Shown here in pieces: positions 6,413-14,952 of a DNA stretch of 37,504 nucleotides (its first letter is position 1; every line of letters begins with the position of its first letter). Origin of the DNA: Candidatus Desulfolinea nitratireducens (GTDB lineage: Bacteria > Chloroflexota > Anaerolineae > Anaerolineales > Villigracilaceae); assembly GCA_014382535.1 (NCBI GenBank), contig JACNJN010000161.1, forward strand, positions 1 to 37,504, read 5' to 3'. The translations under genes were made by a program, and so were the position numbers. The notes beneath the pieces are model-generated. The model had not been told where the DNA came from. It did no database searches and worked only from the letters and a program-made list of their open reading frames with translations.

Positions 6413-8884
6413 GTGCCACCAAAAGGAATGCTCAAATACTGGTTCTTTTTCTTTCTGCTAGCCTCACTTGAAGGAGGCTATGCATTATTTACGCTGCTGC
6501 GCATTCCCGCAGATCCAACAAACAGCTTCTTCCTGGGACTTTCTATCTCGCGCTTATCTATGGCAGGAATACTGTTGAGTATGGTATTCATCTCTGCGTG
6601 GCTGGGAGTGCTTGCTTGGCGAAAGCCACTTTGGAGGGAAACATACCTCGACCCAGGGAAATATCCAAAAACCTTTGACACGCTAACCTGTCTATCTGCC
6701 TTGAGTGCGCTGCTAGTATCCGTTGGCCTCTTTTTATTGCGCTTCTATGATCCCACACGCTTCCTGCCTCTTTTCGAGCGAGCCAAGCCCCTTGCCATTA
6801 CGATCATTGTTTTAGGTTTACAACTTTCCATTTGGTTGCTTTTTCTTCGCAATGGTTTTGACTCCAAGTTTTTCAAAGACAGAAAAATAAATCGAGCGGC
6901 CGGGATTTTCTTTGGTATTTTACTTGCTATTTTTGCGTTTATTGCCATTACTCGCATTGGGCTAACCCCAGATGCAGCATATTGGGCTGAGCCAGGGGTG
7001 GCTTTGCAGGGTTGGCAGTTTGGCTTGGCTTTACTCGGTGGTTTTTTCACATCACTTCTTAGCTTGAAGATTGATCCCCACCTTAAAAAAACCGATTTAA
7101 TCTTTGCCATATTGCTTTGGGGTATTGCTGTCGTGATCTGGCAAAGTGTCCCGATGGATGTTCTTAAGAACAGCTTTTACGGTCCTTTTGCTTATCCGCT
7201 TGGACAATCGCTTCCTTATTCTGATGCTGGTTTTTATGATTATCTTGCACAGGGACTTTTGCTAGGGAAGGGATTTATTACGAGTATTCCTCCGCGCCCT
7301 CTTTATATCGTTTTACTGGCTGGGTTGCATGCTCTCTTTGGGCTTGACTATAGTCTAATCTTTCTGGGACAGACCCTTATTCTTGCCCTCTTTCCGGTAG
7401 TCCTTTATTTTCTTGGGAATACGCTCCATAGTCGTTCTGCAGGCGTGACCGTGGCTCTCTTTACTATTTTTCGGGAATGGACGAATCTCCTTATTTCCTC
7501 ACAGACGCGAGTTTCCAACTCAAAAATGACTTTGACGGATATCCCGACCGCTTTTGTCCTTAGCTTGGCCGCATTATTCGTCATTCGCTGGCTTCAGAAA
7601 CGGAATCGTCAGCCCCTTTCCCCTCTTATTGCAGGTGGCATATTTGGGCTTCTACTTATCCTGCGCACCCAGTCAATGCTAATTTTGCCCCTGATTGTTC
7701 TCCTGGCTCTGCTCATCTTTTGGCCGCGATGGAAAGAGTGGTTAGTAGTAAGTCTTATCTTCCTTTTTGGTGTGACTCTCAGTGTGTCTCCGTGGCTGAC
7801 GCGCAACACCCACATCACCGGGAAGATCACATTCGATGATCCCAGCCAGCTTGGGCTACTTTCGAGCCAATACAAATTTACCGATAACCTGAACTCGACT
7901 GATTTTGATCTTGCGAACGAAAGTCTTTCCAATTCAATACTTAGCTTTGCTCTCCAAAACCCTGGTTTTGTTGCGGAATTTATTTCCACTCATTTTCTTG
8001 CCACCGAAATAAATGGATTACTGGCCCTGCCTCTCATTGAGCCATTTTACGGATTTCAGGAACCCATTAATATTTATTGGACCAACTGGGATGGGCATCT
8101 TAGTTTTTACAACCAACTCCTGCTAATTTTTTATCTTGCCATAATCGCATTAGGTTTGGGTGCAGTTTGGTGTCGCTTCACCTGGATCGGTTTGACACCT
8201 CTTATATTCAATCTCGGCTATGCCCTCTCAAATGGAGTCGCCCGTTTTTCTGGTTGGCGATATGATTTTCCGGTTGATTGGGTTGCCTACTTTTATTTCG
8301 GGGTTGGTTTTGTTGAACTTCTCACTCTCCTGGCCTCCAGCTTTAGTGAAGACAGTGAAAAAATCTATTCTTCCCCACCTGAAAAAGTCCCTCACCAAAA
8401 TATAAAGGGCTCCAGCCTCATTCTATTCTCTTTCCTCTTTCTCTTGATCGGCTCTTCTCCACTGATATTTGAAAATGCCATTCCCCCCCATTTTGAATCT
8501 TTCTCTGAAGAAGCTCTTCTATCTAAAATTTCCCCTTTTGCTGCTGAAATCGAAGTTTTTGCCGCACAGGACGGTGCCAGAATTCTTATAGGACGTCTAC
8601 TATATCCGCGATTTTATCGGGACGGCGCAGGGTTGGCATCCGCACATCCTTGGCCTGCCTACGCTATCCGAGATTTTTCCAGAATGGGCTTTGTTCTTAT
8701 CGACCAACAGAATACGCAGGTTGTTTTCCCCATTAAAAAGATGCCTGTCGAATTTCCCAACGCCGAAGATGTGATTGTTTTAGGGTGTCAGAAAGATGAT
8801 TATTTGGAAGCGCGACTCATCTACTTGATGGATAATCAGGAGATTCTTCTAAACGAAAAGATTTTTGTTACCTGTACAGAATGA
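6413..8884 (+). CDS. Large GT-C-type membrane glycosyltransferase-like protein
   Basis: An 823-residue polytopic protein. About 16 hydrophobic segments are visible up to about residue 690, followed by an extracytoplasmic C-terminal domain. Between early membrane segments lies an acidic loop, LPYSDAGFYDYLAQG (about 262-276), resembling the catalytic Asp loop of dolichyl/undecaprenyl-phosphate-sugar-dependent GT-C enzymes (GT39/GT83-like). A conserved-looking SKMTLTDIP segment follows at about 371. Donor and acceptor are unknown. The GTG at 6413 or the ATG at 6428 could start it; neither has a good ribosome site. The stop overlaps the mutY start (ATGA), so translation is probably coupled, although a functional link to DNA repair is not implied. 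Confidence 0.7.
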   Translation: MPPKGMLKYWFFFFLLASLEGGYALFTLLRIPADPTNSFFLGLSISRLSMAGILLSMVFISAWLGVLAWRKPLWRETYLDPGKYPKTFDTLTCLSALSALLVSVGLFLLRFYDPTRFLPLFERAKPLAITIIVLGLQLSIWLLFLRNGFDSKFFKDRKINRAAGIFFGILLAIFAFIAITRIGLTPDAAYWAEPGVALQGWQFGLALLGGFFTSLLSLKIDPHLKKTDLIFAILLWGIAVVIWQSVPMDVLKNSFYGPFAYPLGQSLPYSDAGFYDYLAQGLLLGKGFITSIPPRPLYIVLLAGLHALFGLDYSLIFLGQTLILALFPVVLYFLGNTLHSRSAGVTVALFTIFREWTNLLISSQTRVSNSKMTLTDIPTAFVLSLAALFVIRWLQKRNRQPLSPLIAGGIFGLLLILRTQSMLILPLIVLLALLIFWPRWKEWLVVSLIFLFGVTLSVSPWLTRNTHITGKITFDDPSQLGLLSSQYKFTDNLNSTDFDLANESLSNSILSFALQNPGFVAEFISTHFLATEINGLLALPLIEPFYGFQEPINIYWTNWDGHLSFYNQLLLIFYLAIIALGLGAVWCRFTWIGLTPLIFNLGYALSNGVARFSGWRYDFPVDWVAYFYFGVGFVELLTLLASSFSEDSEKIYSSPPEKVPHQNIKGSSLILFSFLFLLIGSSPLIFENAIPPHFESFSEEALLSKISPFAAEIEVFAAQDGARILIGRLLYPRFYRDGAGLASAHPWPAYAIRDFSRMGFVLIDQQNTQVVFPIKKMPVEFPNAEDVIVLGCQKDDYLEARLIYLMDNQEILLNEKIFVTCTE

Positions 8885-9942
8885 TCGAAATCGCCCCGCG
8901 ACTTTTAACCTGGTACCGCCAAAATAAACGGTTTCTCCCCTGGCGAGACCACCCCGATCCCTATGCCGTTTGGGTTTCGGAGATCATGCTCCAGCAAACC
9001 CGCGTGGATACGGTCATCCCCTATTTTGAGCGTTGGTTCGCCAAATTCCCCACGATCAAAGCTCTGGCGGATGCTGAGGAGCAGGAAATTCTCAATCTTT
9101 GGGAGGGGCTTGGTTATTACAGCCGGGCTCGCAATTTGCATAAGGCTGCTAAAATCCTTGTTGAAAGTTCCCTCTCCCTGGGGGAGAGGGCGGAGGGTGA
9201 GGGCAAACTCCCTGAAGATTCCGCAGCCCTGCAGAAGTTGCCTGGCATCGGGCGTTATACTGCTGCCGCAATTTCCTCGATGGCTTTTGGGCAGGATGCC
9301 GCCGCACTGGACGGAAATATACGGCGTGTTTATGCGCGCATATTCAATATTGCAGATGTTTTGGGCACCACAAATGCAGAGAAAATCTTTTGGGACCTGG
9401 CAGAGGAAAATATTCCCTCAGGGGAGGCTGGCGACTATAATCAGGCCCTGATGGATTTGGGCGCGCTGATTTGCACACCGCGCAATCCCTCTTGCGGTGA
9501 ATGCCCTGTAAAAGAATTATGTCAGGCCAAAAAACTTGGCATACAGGATGAGCGTCCAGTGCGGAAAGCAAAAAAGACAGTACCGCATTATCTCCATGCG
9601 GCCGCGCTGATCGTCGAAGAGGGGAAGGTTTTGTTGGCACAGCGCCCGGAGAAAGGGTTGTTAGGCGGGATGTGGGAATTCCCAAACGGACGCGTAAATG
9701 GAGATCCTGCTGGGGAGTTGGTATCTGTAATTGATAAGGGATACCAGCTCAAGGTCCAGATTGTAGATCCGCTTGGAGAAGTGGATCATGCCTACACTCA
9801 TTTCAAGATAAAAGAAGTAGCTTTTCGCTGTACGCTGATCCGATCATCCCACAAAGAGAATTTACGCTGGGTGGCATTGAATAAATTGGACGATTATCCG
9901 ATGGGCAAGGTGGATCGGATGATCGCTGGAAAATTACAATGA
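8881..9942 (+). CDS. mutY: A/G-specific adenine DNA glycosylase MutY
   Basis: MutY removes adenine mispaired with 8-oxoguanine. The 353-residue protein has the expected order: catalytic Glu in SEIMLQQT (E34), helix-hairpin-helix LPGIGRYTAAA (about 115-125), catalytic Asp in LDGNIRRV (D144), a 4Fe-4S cluster with C198-x6-C205-x2-C208-x5-C214, and a C-terminal NUDIX-like domain (from about 237) that reads 8-oxoG. All key residues are present. An in-frame palindromic repeat (9169-9203, residues about 96-108) enlarges the loop just before the HhH motif; other MutY proteins have a much shorter stretch here. The start overlaps the previous stop (ATGA), and the amidohydrolase follows after 10 nt. 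Confidence 0.95.
   Translation: MIEIAPRLLTWYRQNKRFLPWRDHPDPYAVWVSEIMLQQTRVDTVIPYFERWFAKFPTIKALADAEEQEILNLWEGLGYYSRARNLHKAAKILVESSLSLGERAEGEGKLPEDSAALQKLPGIGRYTAAAISSMAFGQDAAALDGNIRRVYARIFNIADVLGTTNAEKIFWDLAEENIPSGEAGDYNQALMDLGALICTPRNPSCGECPVKELCQAKKLGIQDERPVRKAKKTVPHYLHAAALIVEEGKVLLAQRPEKGLLGGMWEFPNGRVNGDPAGELVSVIDKGYQLKVQIVDPLGEVDHAYTHFKIKEVAFRCTLIRSSHKENLRWVALNKLDDYPMGKVDRMIAGKLQ
9169..9203. repeat. Palindromic repeat inserted in frame in mutY
   Basis: CCCTCTCCC (9170-9178), a loop of three, and GGGAGAGGG (9182-9190) form a perfect 9-bp stem, followed by GGGTGAGGG (9195-9203). This composition recalls a short dispersed repeat seen in many bacterial genomes (from memory). It adds Ser-Leu-Ser-Leu-Gly-Glu-Arg-type residues to MutY without breaking the frame. 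Confidence 0.75.
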
Positions 9943-9952
9943 GGAGAAGATC

Positions 9953-11563
9953 ATGCCAAATTTGATTTTGTATCATGGAAAATTACATACGCAGGATGCA
10001 GACTATCCTGATGCGACCGCGATCGCGTTGCGAGATGGACGGATTTTGGCCGTAGGAAGAGATTCGGAAATTCGCGCCTTGGCAAAAACGGATACGGAGG
10101 AAATCGATCTCGAGGGGCGACGGGTACTCCCCGGCCTGACGGATTCCCATATCCATTTCTATGATTGGTCTTTATTTTTGGAGAGAATTCAATTGGATGA
10201 TGTCGCTTCTTTGGCAGAGGTTCAGGAGCTTGTCCATAAGACGGCAAAGATGACGGGTCCGGGTGAGTGGGTCATTGGGCAGGGCTGGAACGAGGAGAGT
10301 TGGGATCCCCCAAAAATGCCGACCAGATCAGATTTGGATGCAGTTGCCCCTGATCACCCGGTGATTATTTGGCGCAAAGATCTGCATCTTGCCAGCGTCA
10401 ACTCCCTGGCGCTTAAGCTTGCTAATATTTCTGGAGCTACGCCCGATCCCGATATGGGTGTGATCGAACGGGATGAATTCGGGAACCCAAATGGGATATT
10501 AAAAGAATTGGCGATCAATTTGGTACGAGATATTATGCCCCAGCCAAGCGAGATGCTAATTGATAACGCGATGAAAAATGCGATGATGAAGATCCATCAG
10601 CTTGGGATCACAGGGGTTCATGATATGCGCATCATGGGTGGTGAAGATGGCCCTCCTGCTTTACGCGCCTGGCAGCGGCTTCGTGATGCCGATGAGGTAA
10701 GGCTCCGTGCGTTGGTGATGCTTCCCGGAGAACTTCTGGATCAGGCCGTTTCGCTGGGATTGCAAAGCGGGCTGGGTGATGAGTTTTTGCGCATAGGCGG
10801 GATCAAGCTCTTTTCAGATGGCGCTACAGGAGCACGAACTTCATGGATGCTGGAACCCTTTGCAGATGGTGGATCCGGGATGCCGCTGACACCAATGAAT
10901 GTTATCGCTGAAAAGGTTGCCAAAGCGGATAAAGCTGGGATCACAGCGACAATTCATTCGATCGGTGATCGTGCAAATCGTGAATTATTGGATGTTTTTA
11001 GCGAAGTTATAGGAAAGAACGAGAATCAGACTTCTTTGCATGGCCGCCATCGGATTGAGCATGTCCAGCATAGCCATCCCGATGATCTGGGGAGGCTTGG
11101 GCCTCTGGATCTGGTTGCCTCTGTGCAGCCCCTCCATTTGGTCGAGGATATCAGCATGGTGGATAAGGCGATTGGCGACCGTGGGCAATGGACCTATGCT
11201 TTTCGTGATCTTTTGGATGCGGGGACAATTCTGGCATTTGGCTCCGATTGCCCGGTCTCTTCTCCGAATCCCTTCCTGGGGATTCAGGCAGCCGTTACCC
11301 GTCAGCGTGCGGATGGGACCCCGGCGGGGGGCTGGTACCCCTCACAGTGCTTGACCGTGGAAGAGGCTGTTCACGGGTATACGATGGGTGCGGCCATCGC
11401 GGCTGGGGTGGAGAATGACCAGGGAAGTTTAACCCCAGGGAAGTTGGCTGATCTGATTGTCCTGGATCAGGATATATTCTCAATTCCACCGCTGGAAATT
11501 GCTAAGACACAAGTTGATAAGACTGTTTTTAATGGAGATGTTGTATTTGATCGACTCTCCTAG
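9953..11563 (+). CDS. YtcJ-like amidohydrolase (Amidohydro_3 family)
   Basis: This 536-residue metal-dependent hydrolase of the amidohydrolase superfamily has an N-terminal beta-sandwich strand set (ILYHGKLHTQDADYPDATAIALRDGRILAVG) and the metal motif HIH in LTDSHIHFYD (about 62-71). Later motifs are ATIHSIGDRANRELLD, RIEHVQHSHPDD and the catalytic Asp in LAFGSDCPVSSPNP. The C-terminal LTPGKLADLIVLDQD is typical for returning to the sandwich domain. Members hydrolyse various amides and lactams; the substrate is unknown here. GGAGAAG precedes the ATG, 10 nt after mutY, so it is probably in that operon. No signal peptide, so it acts in the cytoplasm. Confidence 0.88.
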   Translation: MPNLILYHGKLHTQDADYPDATAIALRDGRILAVGRDSEIRALAKTDTEEIDLEGRRVLPGLTDSHIHFYDWSLFLERIQLDDVASLAEVQELVHKTAKMTGPGEWVIGQGWNEESWDPPKMPTRSDLDAVAPDHPVIIWRKDLHLASVNSLALKLANISGATPDPDMGVIERDEFGNPNGILKELAINLVRDIMPQPSEMLIDNAMKNAMMKIHQLGITGVHDMRIMGGEDGPPALRAWQRLRDADEVRLRALVMLPGELLDQAVSLGLQSGLGDEFLRIGGIKLFSDGATGARTSWMLEPFADGGSGMPLTPMNVIAEKVAKADKAGITATIHSIGDRANRELLDVFSEVIGKNENQTSLHGRHRIEHVQHSHPDDLGRLGPLDLVASVQPLHLVEDISMVDKAIGDRGQWTYAFRDLLDAGTILAFGSDCPVSSPNPFLGIQAAVTRQRADGTPAGGWYPSQCLTVEEAVHGYTMGAAIAAGVENDQGSLTPGKLADLIVLDQDIFSIPPLEIAKTQVDKTVFNGDVVFDRLS

Positions 11564-11895
11564 AGAATCCAACTATAATAAATATGAAAAATCGAAAAGG
11601 ATTGTTCCCATATATTTGGTAGTTTCCCTTTTTCTATCCTGTAAAAGGCCAGCGGATATGCTTTCAAACATGGTTCGGCGGGATGAAAAAATTCAGGTTT
11701 TACTCAGGTTAATGAAGATGAGGGCAAAATTATTAATGGAAATACGCATAATTTGACTGGTGTGACTGTACACACAATTATTGAACTGATATTTGGCTTG
11801 GTAAATTGCACAATTCATGATTTTGCAAAGATTTCATTTGATCAAATTGCTTATATGCGATCTCGTTTGAATCGCAAAATCATAAACTTCAATGA

Positions 11896-12033
11896 GGCGA
11901 ATCTGGCATTTGCCCAAAGTGCGTAGATCGCCTTGAAGTTGTCTGGTTTGATCCACTTGAACTGGATTGGCCTGTAGTAGATTACTATGATTATGAAGAT
12001 GAGATAGACTGTGATGACGATTTCGAGAAATAA
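11896..12033 (+). pseudogene. Remnant of a small acidic, zinc-ribbon-like protein
   Basis: After a TGA (11893-11895) the frame reads GESGICPKCVDRLEVVWFDP, then an Asp/Glu/Tyr-rich tail ending at TAA 12031-12033. The CPKC pair followed by a VVWFDP strand resembles half of a zinc ribbon. There is no start codon in this frame. The preceding frame (about 11793-11923) ends at TAG in another phase, so a frameshifted relic is likely. Confidence 0.3.
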
Positions 12034-12106
12034 TCGTGGTCAATTTCGAAGGATTCTTGATATTATAACCATTCAGATAGCACAAATTTTAAAAGTATGT
12101 TTTCCC

Positions 12107-12137
12107 CCTATCCGCCTCCAGGCTGGAGGGCGTAGGT
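12107..12137. repeat. GC-rich hairpin upstream of the ATP-grasp gene
   Basis: CGCCTCCA (12113-12120) pairs with TGGAGGGCG (12124-12132) with a one-base bulge, extended by CCTA/TAGG on the outside. There is no long T-run. It resembles the hairpin at about 784-803 and may be a short dispersed palindrome. Confidence 0.45.
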
Positions 12138-12171
12138 TTTACACAAAAATTGATTACATTTTAGGAGCAAA

Positions 12172-13278
12172 ATGAAAATATCTCAATCACCAGGCGGATG
12201 GCTTCTTGAACCTCCACAATGGCGCGTGGCCGTTTTAGCTAATGTCAAGGATGAAAATCAGCACCGCCCGGCAGGCATCCCTCCCGATGCCTATGCCGAT
12301 TTCGACCATATTGATACCATTCGCGCTATTCAAGCTGCTATAGAAACAGATGGACATGAAACCACCTTTATCATAGCAGACGAAAACCTGCCTTTCGCAC
12401 TTAGGGAGAATAAGCCTGATATTTGTTTCAATATTGCAGAAGGCTTGGGTGGGGATGCTCGTGAAGCTCAAACGCCAGCGTTATTGGAAATGATGCGAAT
12501 CCCCTACACTGGCTCACGGGTCTTAACCAATGGGATTGCACTAGATAAGAATCTTACAAAAAGAATTTGGAGAGATCGCAATCTTCCAGTTGCTTCTTTT
12601 CAGGAATTCATCTCCGGAGATGAACATCTACGCCCTGAGCTAAAATTCCCGCTTTTTGTAAAACCATCTCGTGAAGGCACTGGAATGGGTGTTGATATGA
12701 AAGCTCTTATAGAGAGTGAATCTGAACTTTTTGAACGTGTCAATTATATTATCAATACATATAAACAACCGGCACTTGTTGAAAACTACTTGCCTGGGAG
12801 AGAATTCACTGTTGGACAGATTGGGCGTCCAGATGCTAAAAGGTTTAGTCGTTATCCTGAGTGGTATGAGAAGGATGGTTTTCATCGTTTGGCTATCCTG
12901 GAATTGAATACAGCCAAATCGGCTACCCCTGGCATCTATAGCCATGCTGCCAAAGCGCAACAACTGGGCGTAGAGGGTGCACCAGAATATCTCTGCCCAG
13001 CAGATATAGACCCAGTATTGGCAAGAAAAATGCACCGTTTGGCTTTACGAGCACATCGGGTTTTAGGTGCATTAGACGTCTCACGTGTTGATATCCGTTT
13101 GGACAATGAAAATAAACCACGCCTTATTGAAATCAATCCGTTGCCTGGACTAACCCCAGGCTATAGTGACCTTTGTATCCAGGCCGCAGCAGATGGGATC
13201 GCTTATGAAGATCTCATCCTTGAGATCCTATACCTTGCTGCAGGGCGTTGGGGAATGATTGCTCCAAGAGATATTTAA
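12172..13278 (+). CDS. ATP-grasp protein of the D-alanine-D-alanine ligase family
   Basis: This 368-residue ligase-like protein has an N-terminal Rossmann-like half (VAVLANVKDEN; DICFNIAEGLGGDAREAQ, about 82-99) and an ATP-grasp core: LTKRIWRDRNLPVASF, the ATP-binding strand PLFVKPSREGTGMGV (about 159-173), ALVENYLPGREFTVGQIG, and the metal-binding segment RVDIRLDNENKPRLIEINPL with E-x-N. These are the landmarks of Ddl-type enzymes. The usual Ddl HGxxGEDG motif is replaced by EGLGGDAREA, so it is probably not the cell-wall Ddl but a paralogue joining other amino acids or peptides. AGGAG precedes the ATG. The P-loop gene downstream is separated by a small mobile-like element. Confidence 0.8.
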   Translation: MKISQSPGGWLLEPPQWRVAVLANVKDENQHRPAGIPPDAYADFDHIDTIRAIQAAIETDGHETTFIIADENLPFALRENKPDICFNIAEGLGGDAREAQTPALLEMMRIPYTGSRVLTNGIALDKNLTKRIWRDRNLPVASFQEFISGDEHLRPELKFPLFVKPSREGTGMGVDMKALIESESELFERVNYIINTYKQPALVENYLPGREFTVGQIGRPDAKRFSRYPEWYEKDGFHRLAILELNTAKSATPGIYSHAAKAQQLGVEGAPEYLCPADIDPVLARKMHRLALRAHRVLGALDVSRVDIRLDNENKPRLIEINPLPGLTPGYSDLCIQAAADGIAYEDLILEILYLAAGRWGMIAPRDI

Positions 13279-13283
13279 ACATT

Positions 13284-13393
13284 AGGCCTCTTGCATATGT
13301 GCCCTCGGTGGCGTCCCCGCCGCCGCCCTGAAGGATGCTGCGCGAAGGACAGCGGCGAAAGCAGTATTAAAAACGGGCTATTGCAAGAAGTCT
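13284..13393. mobile_element. MITE-like element with inverted ends
   Basis: AGGCCTCTTGCATA (13284-13297) and the reverse complement of TATTGCAAGAAGTCT (13379-13393) agree at 12 of 14 positions apart from a one-base gap. The 110-bp interior is GC-rich and partly self-complementary and has no ORF. It begins 5 nt after the ATP-grasp stop, and its right end supplies the TAG that closes a remnant gene on the minus strand. Confidence 0.5.
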
Positions 13394-13490
13394 ATTGTTT
13401 GTGAATGCGCTCAACGCTTTTCTGAACGTATTGCGTGTCCAGGAAATTCCCAGGCAAACTGATAACTTTCCCGTCCAGAGCGAAAATCAT
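13392..13490 (-). pseudogene. Remnant of a minus-strand gene cut by the element
   Basis: A frame of 32 codons from ATG 13490 reads MIFALDGKVISLPGNFLDTQ and continues YVQKSVERIHKQ, which looks like a real alpha/beta protein end. It extends upstream in frame (NLPVEKGSVL) to a TAA, and beyond that stop reads RLLRVEKMFAYRSSK before another stop. Its 3' end coincides with the inverted end of the 13284-13393 element. A gene disrupted by nonsense changes and an insertion explains this best. The family was not recognised. Confidence 0.35.
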
Positions 13491-13609
13491 TAAGACAGAG
13501 CCTTTTTCTACAGGGAGGTTTTATTTTGAGCTACGGTATGCAAACATCTTTTCCACACGCAAGAGCCTCTATATCTTTTTTGTGGATCATCTAGATAGGA
13601 AATAATTTA

Positions 13610-14644
13610 ATGGATATAAAAAAAATAAAATCCAATCACATCATCCCAAGCTCCGCTTTTTCAGTACCAAAATCGAAGATAAAGCAATATGATGTCTCGA
13701 ATAAAAAGAAGCCCGAGGTAGGTGATCTCATCTTTGGTGAGGTGATCAAAATTGGACATCACAAAAGCATTCAAAACAGATCAGCTCGATTACATACACT
13801 CAATATTGGGACGCGTTCGGTTTTTGTTTTTGGCAACCGCTATGCCCCTGATCAATATGAAGGACTGGTGCCTGGTTCATTTATGGAACATGTAGATATC
13901 TTCAGCCAGGGCGGTATTGTTGGTGAGGTTAAAAGTCAAAACCAATTGATCAGTGCACCCACGGTTATACGGGTACTGGGTTATATTTGCGACTCCGAAG
14001 GAAAAGTAATCAACACGAGGGACCACATACTTTTACAACCAAAGAACACAACTCGAAAAAAACGTGGTGCAAAAGTTATTCTTTGTATTGGTACCAGCAT
14101 GAATAGCGGTAAAACTCATGCAGCAGCGGCATGTTGTTATGCACTCTCTTCCTCTGGGAAGAACGTGAGAGCAGCGAAAATTACCGGTACAGCCAGCCTG
14201 AAGGATATTCTTTTAATGAATGACTGTGGGGCCGACCATATTGCAGACTTTACCTACTTCGGTTATCCGTCAAGCTATTTAATGGATCCGGACAAGTTGC
14301 TATGGATGTTTAACTCGTTTGATATGAAATACGGTAATGATCCAAAAAACTACCTGGTAATTGAGTTTGCAGACGGAATTTTTCAGAGAGAAACTGCGAT
14401 GCTACTTAGGATGCCAGAGGTACGTGACCGCATTCACAAATTGATATTTTGTGCCCCAGGTTCAACCTCAGTTTTTGGCGGTATTCACGTTCTAAAGGAA
14501 GAATTTGATTTAGAACCTGATGCCATATCTGGTTTGTGTTCCAGCTCACCCTTAGCCATACGAGAGATCGAAACCTTTACCAATCTGCCAATTTTGCAAA
14601 GCATGGAAAAGGATTACAAAGCAATATTTAGAATCATTAAATGA
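13610..14644 (+). CDS. P-loop NTPase, distantly DUF1611/MobB-like
   Basis: A 344-residue soluble protein. Residues about 36-130 form a beta-rich N-terminal module (GDLIFGEVIKIG; LNIGTRSVFVFGNRYAP). The C-terminal half is a P-loop domain: Walker A GTSMNSGKTHAAAACC (about 164-179), a following KITGTASLKD segment, CGADHIADF (about 206-214), and a hydrophobic strand with acidic end, YLVIEFADG (about 250-258), as Walker B. The glycine-rich loop and the ADF segment recall DUF1611-type proteins, one of which acts in D-amino-acid chemistry, but similarity is distant. AGGAAAT precedes the ATG. Its neighbour is a Ddl-family ATP-grasp protein, so a joint pathway is possible. Confidence 0.6.
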   Translation: MDIKKIKSNHIIPSSAFSVPKSKIKQYDVSNKKKPEVGDLIFGEVIKIGHHKSIQNRSARLHTLNIGTRSVFVFGNRYAPDQYEGLVPGSFMEHVDIFSQGGIVGEVKSQNQLISAPTVIRVLGYICDSEGKVINTRDHILLQPKNTTRKKRGAKVILCIGTSMNSGKTHAAAACCYALSSSGKNVRAAKITGTASLKDILLMNDCGADHIADFTYFGYPSSYLMDPDKLLWMFNSFDMKYGNDPKNYLVIEFADGIFQRETAMLLRMPEVRDRIHKLIFCAPGSTSVFGGIHVLKEEFDLEPDAISGLCSSSPLAIREIETFTNLPILQSMEKDYKAIFRIIK

Positions 14645-14832
14645 GATTAGTAGTAGCCAAATAATAAAGAGTATTTCTGGAACATTATATTGAAGTATTA
14701 ACATGTAAACGCTACATTTGTTTTAATCTTAGACCGTATAAACCCAAATTGGAGTTTTGTGCTTTCCTCGCACAAGGTGTTACGAAAGGCTCAAAAGAGG
14801 TAACAATCCGCTCAATTACAGGTTAAATAAAA
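14645..14832. other. Non-coding stretch, nothing recognised
   Basis: Between the P-loop gene and the gltA terminator I see no gene, promoter pair or repeat. A 61-codon plus-strand frame from about 14757 runs through the terminator hairpin and is judged spurious. Confidence 0.5.
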
Positions 14833-14859
14833 AAGTGCCCTTGTTTTGCAAGGGCACTT
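14833..14859 (-). terminator. Terminator downstream of gltA
   Basis: A perfect 11-bp stem, AAGTGCCCTTG (14833-14843) with CAAGGGCACTT (14849-14859) and a 5-nt loop, is followed in the minus direction by TTTTATTT. It may also stop plus-strand readthrough weakly. Confidence 0.75.
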
Positions 14860-14952
14860 CTAATTATATTGAAATTTCCAGTTCTATTGAAAAAAAACAC
14901 GTTGAATCCATAGATCTCAAAAAATATATTTTTTGTTTTTAATTAAATTTAT

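Larger units (their letters stand above)
11564..12171. other. Long non-coding or decayed stretch
   Basis: No intact gene is convincing here. Just after the amidohydrolase stop, about 11577-11753, a frame reads a lipobox-like IVPIYLVVSLFLSC but lacks a clear start and quickly loses protein character. Two further frames with coding-like content (about 11793-11923 and 11896-12033) follow in different phases. AGGAG at 12162-12166 belongs to the next gene. The picture fits decayed genes. Confidence 0.45.

Noticed and set aside
11834-12085. 83-codon minus-strand frame in the 11564-12171 gap
   Set aside because: Composition is His/Asn/Gln-rich without a plausible fold, and the opposite strand has the more protein-like frame (CPKC...WFDP).
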